From: an uncultured Alphaproteobacteria bacterium
GTDB taxonomy: Bacteria > Pseudomonadota > Alphaproteobacteria > HIMB59
Direction of reading: 5' to 3'
NCBI GenBank assembly: GCA_902611415.1
Contig: CACLZM010000010.1
Span: 1-37,669, forward strand
DNA: 37,669 bases
A program made the translations under genes and the position numbers. Positions 16,572-23,528 of this stretch are shown piece by piece. How positions within the stretch are numbered: the first letter of the stretch is position 1; every line of letters begins with the position of its first letter. The notes below the pieces were generated by a model. That model had not been told where the DNA came from. It worked only from the letters and a program-made list of their open reading frames with translations, and did not search any database.

Positions 16572-17433
16572 TTTTAAAAGAGCCCCTAATTGGTTTGTAG
16601 GATTTAAAAATAATTTTTAAAAATAAAAATTCAGGTATAGAAATTATTGTAATCCATAATTTTTCTAATTTGTTTAAATAAATTCTCTCAAGCTTGTAAA
16701 CATAACCACCATTTTTAATCTTTTCCCCAATCCCTTTGTAAATTTTTGCTGCAAAAAATATTGCTAGTCTGGTTCTAAGAGGAATAAATTTCATACCAGA
16801 AAAACCGTTCGCATAGAATTTATCAGAGAGTTCTATTAAATTTTTAATAGACAATTCAATTAATCTTTTTTTTTGATCATCTAATTTATTATCTATCAGG
16901 TCGCTTACTGAGACTTGTCCTAACCATTCTTTTGGTAGATATAACCTATTCATTTTTGCGTCCTCGTAAACATCTCTTGCAATATTTGTTAGTTGCATAG
17001 CAATTCCTAAATCAATAGCATGCTTTCTTGCTTCAGCATCTTTGGTATTAATTATTGGCAACATCATCAAACCCACTGTTCCAGCAACCTTGTATGAGTA
17101 ATCTATTAATTCTTTTTCATCTGTAACTCTAACGTTCTGCTGATCGCTGATCAAACCATCTATTAGATCCTTTAAAATACCAAGGTTAATATTATTTTTT
17201 TTAAAAAAGATATTTATCTCAGAGCTTTCATTTTCTTTTATTTGATTAAATATATTTTTTATTTGAGAAGAGGTATCTAACTTCGTATTATCTGCCACAT
17301 CATCTAGATATCGACATATGCTATAGAGCCTTGAAGCTGAAATTCTATTTTTTTTAGGTAAAAAAAAACTTGCCCAATAAAAACTTTTACCTTCCGATTT
17401 AATGCTATAGGTATTTGTTTTAAAGGATGTCAC
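16558..17433 (-). CDS. crtB: Phytoene synthase
   Basis: A 291-residue enzyme that condenses two geranylgeranyl diphosphates to phytoene. The two Mg-binding aspartate motifs are intact: DDVAD (44-48) preceded by ICRYL, and D154/D158 in NIARDVYEDAKMNRLYLP. The length is typical. Its start is GTG at 17433 (product MTSFKTNTYS). This leaves a single base between it and the crtI stop, so the two are transcribed and probably translated together. Confidence 0.94.
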   Translation of the reverse strand: MTSFKTNTYSIKSEGKSFYWASFFLPKKNRISASRLYSICRYLDDVADNTKLDTSSQIKNIFNQIKENESSEINIFFKKNNINLGILKDLIDGLISDQQNVRVTDEKELIDYSYKVAGTVGLMMLPIINTKDAEARKHAIDLGIAMQLTNIARDVYEDAKMNRLYLPKEWLGQVSVSDLIDNKLDDQKKRLIELSIKNLIELSDKFYANGFSGMKFIPLRTRLAIFFAAKIYKGIGEKIKNGGYVYKLERIYLNKLEKLWITIISIPEFLFLKIIFKSYKPIRGSFKNENI

Positions 17434-17434
17434 C

Positions 17435-18922
17435 TTAATGACTAACTTTGAAATCCCTAATTATAAGCTTCTCTATTACCTTTGCAGAGCACAATACGCC
17501 AGGTATTCCGGCACCTGGATGTGATCCGGCAGCTGAAAAATATAAATTTGGTATTTTTTTATCTTTGTTGTGATAGCGAAACCATGCCGATTGAGAAAAA
17601 ATTGGTGCCACGGAAAATCCAGCTCCGTATTTTGATCTATAATCATTTTTAAAATCCTCAGGAGTCATCCAGAATTCTGCCTCAATGTTTTCTTTTAGTC
17701 CTGGCATAATAGTTTTATCCAGTGCTTCAACTATTCTATCCTTAAGTTTCTGACCCTCTAAATTCCATTGAACATTTCCTTGAAGATTAGGAACAGGGCA
17801 TAACACATAAAAACTATCACATCCTTCTGGTGCAAAAGTATCATCTGTGGCTGTTGGACGATGAAGATAAAGTGAAAAATCCTCAGTCAAAATCTTTTTC
17901 TCAAAAATATCGTGAAGGAGCTCTTTATATCTTTCAGACATCCAAATAGTGTGGTGAGCGACATCAGAGAATTTTTTCTTCGATCCAAAAAAAAGAACAT
18001 AAAGGCCCATAGAGTAATGTGTAAATCTCTTAGGTTTGAGAAGGCTATCTCTGGAGTATTCTGACGGTAACATTTCACTATAAACTGTAGGGGGATCTGC
18101 ATTACAAATCACAAGATCCGCAGGTATTTTTTTTCCGTTATTAAGCACCACGTTTTCTGCTTTACCATTTATAATGGAAATTTGCTCTACATCGGTTTCT
18201 TTATTTATAGTAATACCCTGTCTTAACATTAAATTTTCTAACTCTCTCACAATTTTACCTGTGCCTCCCATGCAAAAGTACACCCCCCACTTTCTTTCAA
18301 GATAGTGTATTAATGCGTATATAGATGTTGTAGTGAATGGATTGCCCCCAACTAATAAAGGATGTATCGAAAATGCCTTTCGCAGATACTTATTTTTCAA
18401 TTTGCTATTTACCAATTGACTGACTGTTAAATAACTTTTGAGTTTTATTAATGACGGTATTTGCTTTGCCATTTCCCAAAAGGAAATAAATGGCTTATCC
18501 GATAACTTTTCGAAACCTATCTCAAAAATATCTTTTGAAGTTTTTAATAATTTGTCATAACCATCAACATCATTTTCATCAAATTTTCTTATTTCATTAT
18601 TTGTATCTTCGATAGATGGTCGATAATCAAAAGTTTTTCCATTGTGAAAGTAAAATCTGTACCAAGGGTCTAAGGATTTAAAATTTAAGTAATCTTTTAA
18701 GTTTTCACCAAATAATTCAAAAAGTTCTTCAAATAAAAAGGGTGCTGTTATAACAGTTGGTCCAGCATCATGTTTATAACCATCTTTTTCGAAAACTCTT
18801 GCTCTTCCGCCAAGCATGTTAAGTCTTTCAAGCAGCGTGACATCAAAACCAAGTTTTCTGCACCTTAAGGCAGCAGCTAGTCCTCCAAAACCCCCACCAA
18901 TAACTACAACTCTCTTACCCAA
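17435..18922 (-). CDS. crtI: Phytoene desaturase
   Basis: A 495-residue FAD enzyme that desaturates phytoene to lycopene. The FAD-binding N-terminus is VVVIGGGFGGLAAAL (5-19), followed by GGRARVFEKDGYKHDAGPT (38-56). The C-terminal CrtI signature is AAGSHPGAGIPGVL. The gene begins with TTG at 18922. An in-frame stop lies a few codons upstream and no ATG or GTG intervenes, so TTG is forced unless the N-terminus is shortened past the FAD motif. It is the first gene of crtI-crtB-crtY-blh and starts only 27 nt past the opsin terminator. Confidence 0.94.
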   Translation of the reverse strand: MGKRVVVIGGGFGGLAAALRCRKLGFDVTLLERLNMLGGRARVFEKDGYKHDAGPTVITAPFLFEELFELFGENLKDYLNFKSLDPWYRFYFHNGKTFDYRPSIEDTNNEIRKFDENDVDGYDKLLKTSKDIFEIGFEKLSDKPFISFWEMAKQIPSLIKLKSYLTVSQLVNSKLKNKYLRKAFSIHPLLVGGNPFTTTSIYALIHYLERKWGVYFCMGGTGKIVRELENLMLRQGITINKETDVEQISIINGKAENVVLNNGKKIPADLVICNADPPTVYSEMLPSEYSRDSLLKPKRFTHYSMGLYVLFFGSKKKFSDVAHHTIWMSERYKELLHDIFEKKILTEDFSLYLHRPTATDDTFAPEGCDSFYVLCPVPNLQGNVQWNLEGQKLKDRIVEALDKTIMPGLKENIEAEFWMTPEDFKNDYRSKYGAGFSVAPIFSQSAWFRYHNKDKKIPNLYFSAAGSHPGAGIPGVLCSAKVIEKLIIRDFKVSH

Positions 18923-18931
18923 GATAGTTAA

Positions 18932-18937
18932 AGTATA
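18932..18937 (-). promoter_or_regulatory. Possible -10 box of the crtI operon
   Basis: On the minus strand TATACT ends 9 nt before the TTG start of crtI, and lies between the opsin terminator and the gene. It could start an almost leaderless crtI mRNA, independent of the opsin promoter. There is no Shine-Dalgarno site between it and the start. Read-through of the terminator is the alternative. Confidence 0.4.
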
Positions 18938-18949
18938 TGAAATTTAGAC

Positions 18950-18982
18950 AAAAAAAAACCAGGCAAGTTAGCCTTGCCTGGT
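18950..18982 (-). terminator. Intrinsic terminator after proteorhodopsin
   Basis: Reading the minus strand, ACCAGGCAAG (18982-18973) pairs perfectly with CTTGCCTGGT (18967-18958) around a 5-nt loop. An uninterrupted run of eight further T follows (18957-18950). It starts 22 bp after the opsin stop codon. A 10-bp, half-GC stem in DNA this AT-rich is unlikely by chance. It should separate abundant opsin mRNA from the crtI operon. Confidence 0.92.
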
Positions 18983-19004
18983 TTAAATAGGTTATAAAGC
19001 TTTA

Positions 19005-19772
19005 TTAAGCTTTTTTGCCTGAAGATGCTACAGCAGCAGCCCAAATAACTGCGACAAAAGCAATCTTATTCACAACGTCAGCAACGTTATAGATAACGTT
19101 TAGAGTTACAGCATCAGCTCCTCCAGTTAAGTAACCGAAGAAATATCCTAATGGATAAATTGCCCAACCAACTGTAACGATCCATCTCATTGTGTTGAAA
19201 GCTGTTTGAACAGCTGCAGGACATTTGTCAGCAGCAGCTTTACCAGCTTCACCAGCAAAAATTTCATATAAAATGTATGCCCAACCAGCTAGACCTACAA
19301 TGAATCCTGCCCATGCGTTAATGAAGCCAGCTTCACCAGCATAACCAGCAACAAGCATCACTAAAGTACCGATTAACAGTCTCCAGAAAATACCAGCTGA
19401 CACTGCAGCAACTGCAGCAAGGATAATGTAGAATTCAATCATCTGTAATGGAACAGTGATTAACCAGTCAACATATCTATAAACAGTAGGTGTATCACCT
19501 GTTGTTACCCATACTTCTCTCATATAGAAGTAGTGTACTGCGGCAACTAGACAAACAAGACCACCAAGTGCAAGAGATGTCTTCCACTTACCTGATACGT
19601 TGTTAGTTTCTAGGAAAAAGAATGCAGTAGCGGCAACCATACACATTGAGATAACCCAAAAAGATATCCCAACAAAGTCGTCTGGCGCTAAGCCGACGCT
19701 TGCAGAAGCTATTCCTGGCAGTGCTACTAGAGCAGCTGTTGGGATAGCCATAGATTTTAAAAACTTAATCAT
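19005..19772 (-). CDS. Proteorhodopsin, blue-tuned light-driven proton pump
   Basis: A 255-residue seven-helix opsin with a signal peptide (about 1-24, GIASASVG). In proteobacterial-rhodopsin numbering shifted by five, the proton acceptor is D102 with its partner histidine H80. The third pump residue is T106, the proton donor is E113, and the retinal lysine is K236 (VVNKIAF). This is the D-T-E set of outward proton pumps. The spectral position is Q110 (TVPLQMIEF), the residue of blue-absorbing forms. The start has a strong AAGGAG site 6 nt upstream. The gene is clearly richer in G+C (26 of 60 bases at 19021-19080) than neighbouring genes, consistent with high expression or a different history. 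It diverges from the crtE side and is followed by its own terminator. Confidence 0.97.
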   Translation of the reverse strand: MIKFLKSMAIPTAALVALPGIASASVGLAPDDFVGISFWVISMCMVAATAFFFLETNNVSGKWKTSLALGGLVCLVAAVHYFYMREVWVTTGDTPTVYRYVDWLITVPLQMIEFYIILAAVAAVSAGIFWRLLIGTLVMLVAGYAGEAGFINAWAGFIVGLAGWAYILYEIFAGEAGKAAADKCPAAVQTAFNTMRWIVTVGWAIYPLGYFFGYLTGGADAVTLNVIYNVADVVNKIAFVAVIWAAAVASSGKKA

Positions 19773-19778
19773 TGAGTA

Positions 19779-19829
19779 CTCCTTTTCTTAAGTTCTAAAA
19801 CTTATAACAGAATCCTAAATCTAAGGATT
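19779..19829 (-). promoter_or_regulatory. Proteorhodopsin mRNA leader: Shine-Dalgarno site and two hairpins
   Basis: AAGGAG (19784-19779) sits 6 nt before the opsin ATG. Just upstream, TAAGTT and AACTTA (19789-19794 and 19799-19804) form a 6-bp stem with a 4-nt loop. Further up, AATCCT and AGGATT (19811-19816 and 19824-19829) form a 6-bp stem with a 7-nt loop. Two small hairpins ahead of a strong ribosome site could stabilise the 5' end of an abundant mRNA or tune translation. Confidence 0.55.
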
Positions 19830-19844
19830 TGTTAATTTCAGGGG

Positions 19845-19878
19845 ATTATAGGTATAAATTGCAAAAAAAAAATACCTA
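19845..19878 (-). promoter_or_regulatory. Proteorhodopsin promoter with 7-bp inverted repeat
   Basis: A perfect TATAAT (19850-19845 on the minus strand) lies about 72 bp before the opsin ATG. The expected -35 position is only a T-rich run (ATTTTT), not TTGACA. TAGGTAT (19849-19855) and ATACCTA (19872-19878) are a perfect inverted repeat with a 16-bp spacer, one half touching the -10 box and the other lying at about -35. This layout suits a regulator that replaces or blocks -35 recognition. No binding protein is identifiable here. Confidence 0.55.
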
Positions 19879-19911
19879 ATATGACTTTTATTAATATATT
19901 TTGGGAGTATA

Positions 19912-20133
19912 GTGGGTAAAAAAATGGCTATTTTTCAAGATAGTGTACTGTTTAATGGGTTTTTATTCTTTTTATCCACACTATTGCTATGGATAATACT
20001 GAAATTCAATAAAAGCTACATAAATAACAAAAAAACTAAGAAAATCATTAATTTCTTTGTTTACCTTGTGTTTATAGGTGTAATTATATTCATTTTCGAT
20101 AATCACACCTCTCATTACTTGGATAACTTGTAA
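19912..20133 (+). CDS. Small two-helix membrane protein next to proteorhodopsin
   Basis: A 73-residue protein. A short N-terminus is followed by a helix (about 14-31, FNGFLFFLSTLLLWIILKF), a strongly basic loop (NKSYINNKKTKK, about 33-44) and a second helix (about 45-62, INFFVYLVFIGVIIFIF). The tail is DNHTSHYLDNL. The GTG start has GGGAG 4 nt upstream. An ATG at 19924 is the alternative. It is divergent from the opsin gene and 4 bp before the prenyl synthase gene, so it belongs to the same transcription unit as the latter. I do not recognise the family. A role in the rhodopsin or carotenoid system is suggested only by position. Confidence 0.6.
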   Translation: MGKKMAIFQDSVLFNGFLFFLSTLLLWIILKFNKSYINNKKTKKIINFFVYLVFIGVIIFIFDNHTSHYLDNL

Positions 20134-20137
20134 TTAA

Positions 20138-21037
20138 ATGAAAATAAGTGAAAACTTTGAGAAAAAGCAAATTAAATCATTTTCTCTGAATTTTGATAAA
20201 AAGCTTATTAGACACATACAAGAATTAAAGTCACCCGATAAACGAATTAAGAAGGCAATGATTTATTTTGCCAAAACTGGTGGAAAGAGGATTAGACCGT
20301 TCTTGCTTTGTCGAATGGGTTTATATTTAAATATTAAGCCGAAAATATTAGATGACTTTGCCCTTTCGATAGAATGTGTTCACCTGCACTCACTAATCCA
20401 CGATGATTTACCGTCTATGGATAACGATGACTTTAGAAGGGGTAAATTAACTGTCCATAAAAAATTTGATGAGGCAACTGCTGTTTTAGCTGGAGATATG
20501 TTTCAAGTTTTATCAGTAAAAACGCTAGCAGAGTCAAAAAATCTCTCTGATAATCAGAAAATCAAATCAATACAGATGCTTTCAAAAGCTAACGGTTTGG
20601 AGGGTTTAATTGCTGGACAATCCATGGATATTTACATGAAAAAAAATTCAACAATAAAGGATATAGAGATAATGCATCTTTTAAAAACAGGTGCATTATT
20701 TAGTTTATGTTTCAATCTTCTTCTAACTGTAAAAAAATTAAATTTAAATAAAAAAAGAGAGCTAAAAAAAATTGGAGATACAATTGGAAAAATTTTTCAA
20801 GTCACTGATGATATGCTTGATAGATGGGGCAATGAGAAAAAAGTTGGAAAGAAAATTAAAAAAGACTCACAAAAAGCAAATATTGCATATAAGCTTAATC
20901 GCACTGAATGTATTAAGTATTTAAAATTGATTCAAAATAGAAATTACAAATCAATGCAAAATTTCTTTAATAAAAAGAGGGAACCCTTGCTATATATGTC
21001 GAGTCTTGTTAATTTTATCGTTAATCGTATTAAATGA
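20138..21037 (+). CDS. crtE: Geranylgeranyl/farnesyl diphosphate synthase
   Basis: A 299-residue trans-prenyltransferase. GGKRIRP (about 50-56) binds IPP. The first aspartate-rich motif is DDLPSMDNDD, preceded by HLHSLIH, and the second is DDMLD. RRGKLTVHKKF follows the first motif as usual. It could be crtE (C20) or ispA (C15). The fifth residue before the first Asp, which gates product length in this enzyme class, is His. Known ispA-type enzymes often have Tyr there and CrtE-type enzymes a small residue, so the product is not decided by this. Its place in a carotenoid island argues for GGPP. It follows the small membrane protein gene by 4 bp. Confidence 0.85.
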   Translation: MKISENFEKKQIKSFSLNFDKKLIRHIQELKSPDKRIKKAMIYFAKTGGKRIRPFLLCRMGLYLNIKPKILDDFALSIECVHLHSLIHDDLPSMDNDDFRRGKLTVHKKFDEATAVLAGDMFQVLSVKTLAESKNLSDNQKIKSIQMLSKANGLEGLIAGQSMDIYMKKNSTIKDIEIMHLLKTGALFSLCFNLLLTVKKLNLNKKRELKKIGDTIGKIFQVTDDMLDRWGNEKKVGKKIKKDSQKANIAYKLNRTECIKYLKLIQNRNYKSMQNFFNKKREPLLYMSSLVNFIVNRIK

Positions 21038-21074
21038 ATAATCATTTTTATAAATATGAAATAACACATAGCCA

Positions 21075-21548
21075 ATGACAATAAATGAAAATGATTTAAC
21101 AAATGCTCGTACTGCTTGGGGAGAGAGCATGATTGCAATTTCACAGGCTTATGAAAAAAAAGGTATTGATCAAGCTACTTTAGTTGCAAACGAAATGTTA
21201 GATAATCTTTATGGGTTTGAGTTAGGATCAGTATTATTTAAACCAACTTTGAGTGGCGGTAATCAAACATTTCGATTAGACAAAGAGGGGGCGCTTTCAT
21301 ACTTTGTTGGAAATAACCCAAAGTACCCTAAAGATAGTGGGTTTGGAATTAAAGATTGGCTCGAAGTCAAATCAGAAACATCATCTGTGTTTATAGATCA
21401 AAATGTAGCAATGTGGATGGGTTGGGTAACCTTGATTAACAAAGAAGGAACCGCTGTTAAAGTTGATAAGAGCTGGGGATATAAAAAAACCGAAAATGGC
21501 ATATTAAAAATAGTTTTGCATCATTCTTCGCTACCTTATGAAGCTTGA
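21075..21548 (+). CDS. NTF2-like (SnoaL/CaMKII-association type) protein
   Basis: A 157-residue soluble protein without a signal peptide. It resembles a set of marine and alphaproteobacterial proteins often labelled phosphoribosyl-AMP cyclohydrolase. It has none of the zinc-binding Cys/His features I would expect of HisI, so that label is probably wrong. The conserved-looking parts are the N-terminal helix (ARTAWGESMIAISQAYEKKG), YGFELGSVLFKPT, EGALSYFVG and the C-terminal LHHSSLPYEA. The size and pattern (long helix, then strands) fit an NTF2-like cone fold that could bind a small ligand. It lies 37 bp after the prenyl synthase on the same strand, perhaps co-transcribed. Confidence 0.6.
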   Translation: MTINENDLTNARTAWGESMIAISQAYEKKGIDQATLVANEMLDNLYGFELGSVLFKPTLSGGNQTFRLDKEGALSYFVGNNPKYPKDSGFGIKDWLEVKSETSSVFIDQNVAMWMGWVTLINKEGTAVKVDKSWGYKKTENGILKIVLHHSSLPYEA

Positions 21549-21631
21549 GTAAATATTTATTTTTAGAAAATCCGAAATTCATTTAACTTTTTACATAAAG
21601 TAAGTTTTTTTAAAATTCTTTTAATGTAAAT

Positions 21632-22030
21632 CTAATTATCTTTAACTTTTACTATGTGTTCTATTGGTTTTCCCTTAATAGTAAACTGATCATGGAGATA
21701 GGAATGAATTGTAATTTTGATAAAGTTTTCCTTCAGATTAAAAAAACGTTGAGGTACGTGTACCCAGTCAGAATAAATTCTTGTGATCTTAATATCATTT
21801 ATAAAAAGCTGTAAGTATCCAGAGTTTGAAATATTTTCACCTCCAATTTCTGAAGGGTTTAGGTTAAAATATTTTAAATCTATAAAAATATTGTAACCAT
21901 CAATTTTATCTTTGATGACTGTTAAATTAATTGAAGGGTATGGCTTATCAGCATCTATCTGATTTCCTGGATGATGAGCAAAACAATTTATTGAGAAAAA
22001 TAAAATAAATATCCCATACTTAAATTTCAT
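21632..22030 (-). CDS. Exported protein of unknown function
   Basis: A 132-residue protein with a clear signal peptide (MKFKYGIFILFFSINCFAHH). The mature part is beta-rich and resembles small exported proteins that carry a GHAHLY.dG.K..RlYG.W.H block. Here the corresponding stretch is SGYLQLFINDIKITRIYSDWVH, so the two central histidines of that block are replaced and only the later H remains, together with HH at the mature N-terminus. Relatives are sometimes found near metal-handling genes. A metal role is not supported by this sequence alone. It is followed by the lipoprotein gene transcribed the same way. Confidence 0.55.
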   Translation of the reverse strand: MKFKYGIFILFFSINCFAHHPGNQIDADKPYPSINLTVIKDKIDGYNIFIDLKYFNLNPSEIGGENISNSGYLQLFINDIKITRIYSDWVHVPQRFFNLKENFIKITIHSYLHDQFTIKGKPIEHIVKVKDN

Positions 22031-22071
22031 AATTATGAATTATATTATTTGATATTAAACTATTATCTATT

Positions 22072-22488
22072 TTAAATATCAGTACACAAATCTTTTGAGT
22101 ATGTTTCAATAAACAAATTCTTTTTATAGTTGTAAATCGTAATGTTTATTATTGTTTTATCTACAGATCTGTTTTGTATAAAGATTCTACAATTATCAGT
22201 GTTATATCTGTGGAATTCATAAACACTCTCAATTTTTGAAAAATCAACTTTTCCATATTTTAAAATTAAATCATTTACCGATTTATTTAAAAATAGTTCT
22301 ACACCTTTGAAATGCTCAACAATTTCATCACTTTCCTCAACAGTTTCCTCTACTTCAGGGGTATATATAATTTTAGGTACAGGCTCTGGTTTTATTACTT
22401 TCTCTTCTACATCAGTTGTTTCACAGCCTGTTGCTATAATCAGAAAAGAAATAAAAATAAAATATTTAGATAATTTAACTAAATTCAT
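22072..22488 (-). CDS. Small lipoprotein, unknown function
   Basis: The product, 138 residues from the ATG at 22488, has a short basic N-terminus, a hydrophobic stretch and a lipobox ending in IATGC. It would be lipidated at that cysteine and anchored in the outer or inner membrane. The next 40 residues are acidic and Pro-rich (VEEKVIKPEPVPK, EETVEESDEIVEH), a likely linker. A small C-terminal domain with NDLILKYGKVDF and two cysteines (NCRIF and KDLCTDI) may form a disulfide. The open frame extends one codon further to a TTG, but ATG is preferred. I do not recognise the domain. Confidence 0.7.
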   Translation of the reverse strand: MNLVKLSKYFIFISFLIIATGCETTDVEEKVIKPEPVPKIIYTPEVEETVEESDEIVEHFKGVELFLNKSVNDLILKYGKVDFSKIESVYEFHRYNTDNCRIFIQNRSVDKTIINITIYNYKKNLFIETYSKDLCTDI

Positions 22489-22601
22489 CAAACTCTTAAA
22501 TCAATAAGAACACAAATTGCTCATGCAATTTCTATATTAAAAACACGATAAGACAATCAAAACAAATCTCCAACATACTTTTTTCATCTAAATATTTAGT
22601 T

Positions 22602-22607
22602 TATAAT
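22602..22607 (+). promoter_or_regulatory. -10 box 7 nt before the SMP-30 gene start
   Basis: A perfect TATAAT ends 7 nt before the GTG at 22615, so transcription from it would begin at about the start codon itself. There is no Shine-Dalgarno site. The -35 position is a plain T-run. This is the clearest leaderless-looking start in the window. Confidence 0.5.
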
Positions 22608-22614
22608 CATCTTT

Positions 22615-23526
22615 GTGAGAATTAAATACGAGCAACCGTCTGTTTGCCATCAATCATATAAAAGTGTTCTAGGTCAAAGACCACTTTGGGATTGGAGGCA
22701 CGATAAGCTGTTATGGGTGGATATTTATGAAAATAAAATAATTGAAACTGATCAAGATAATAACGAAGAACGTCAATATTCAGTACAAGACGGTGTCACC
22801 AATATTCTTTTACAAGATAATAAAAATTATATCATGAGTTCATACGACTCTCTTTATTCAATTCATCCCCCAATATCTAAAAAACAGCTTCTAACAAAGA
22901 TCAATTTTGATAGTCCAAATAACAGGATTAACGATGCAGACATAGATTTAAATGGACAAATTTGGATATCAACAATGGATATTCAACAAAAGTCTCAGAC
23001 TGGAAAAGTTATATGTCATGACTCCAATTTAAAACCAATATACTCAGATAACTCCTATATTATTTCAAATGGACCAGTTTTTGACTACGAGAGAAATGTA
23101 GGTTATGTAACTGACTCTATTAAAAGAATTATTTATATTTTTTCTATCAATGATTTGTCAGGCAATGGAATAAATAAAAAAGTTTTTCTTTCCATGAACA
23201 AAATCGATGGAAACCCAGATGGAATGACAGTTGATAAAAATGGTAACTTATGGGTAGCAATGTGGGGAAGTGGCAAAGTTTGTTGTTTTGATAAAAAAGG
23301 TTCACTTAAATTAATTTTACAACTTCCTGTTTCAAAAGTAACAAGTTGCACTTTTGGTGGGAAAAATCTCAATGAGCTTTTTATTACAACTGCATCTGTT
23401 GGTCTCAACGACATTGAAGCAGAAAGACAACCGCATGCTGGAAAACTGTTTAAGTTTGTTACCCAAGAACAAGGTTATGCTTCAAATTGTTATAGATCTG
23501 AAAATATCCCCGATTTGTATCATTAA
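22615..23526 (+). CDS. SMP-30/gluconolactonase/LRE-family beta-propeller
   Basis: A 303-residue six-blade propeller lactonase-like protein. RINDADIDLNGQIWISTMD (104-122) contains the N105/D106 pair, SNGPVFDYER has metal ligand N152, and NPDGMTVDKNGNLWVAMWG has D202. The position normally filled by a metal-binding glutamate in the G-E-x-P motif near the N-terminus is Q21 here (LGQRPLWD). Family members hydrolyse sugar lactones with a divalent metal. With Q for E the enzyme may be weaker, use a different metal, or act on another substrate. It leads a three-gene unit with DUF2805 (2 bp) and msrA. It is not exported. Confidence 0.85.
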   Translation: MRIKYEQPSVCHQSYKSVLGQRPLWDWRHDKLLWVDIYENKIIETDQDNNEERQYSVQDGVTNILLQDNKNYIMSSYDSLYSIHPPISKKQLLTKINFDSPNNRINDADIDLNGQIWISTMDIQQKSQTGKVICHDSNLKPIYSDNSYIISNGPVFDYERNVGYVTDSIKRIIYIFSINDLSGNGINKKVFLSMNKIDGNPDGMTVDKNGNLWVAMWGSGKVCCFDKKGSLKLILQLPVSKVTSCTFGGKNLNELFITTASVGLNDIEAERQPHAGKLFKFVTQEQGYASNCYRSENIPDLYH

Positions 23527-23528
23527 GT

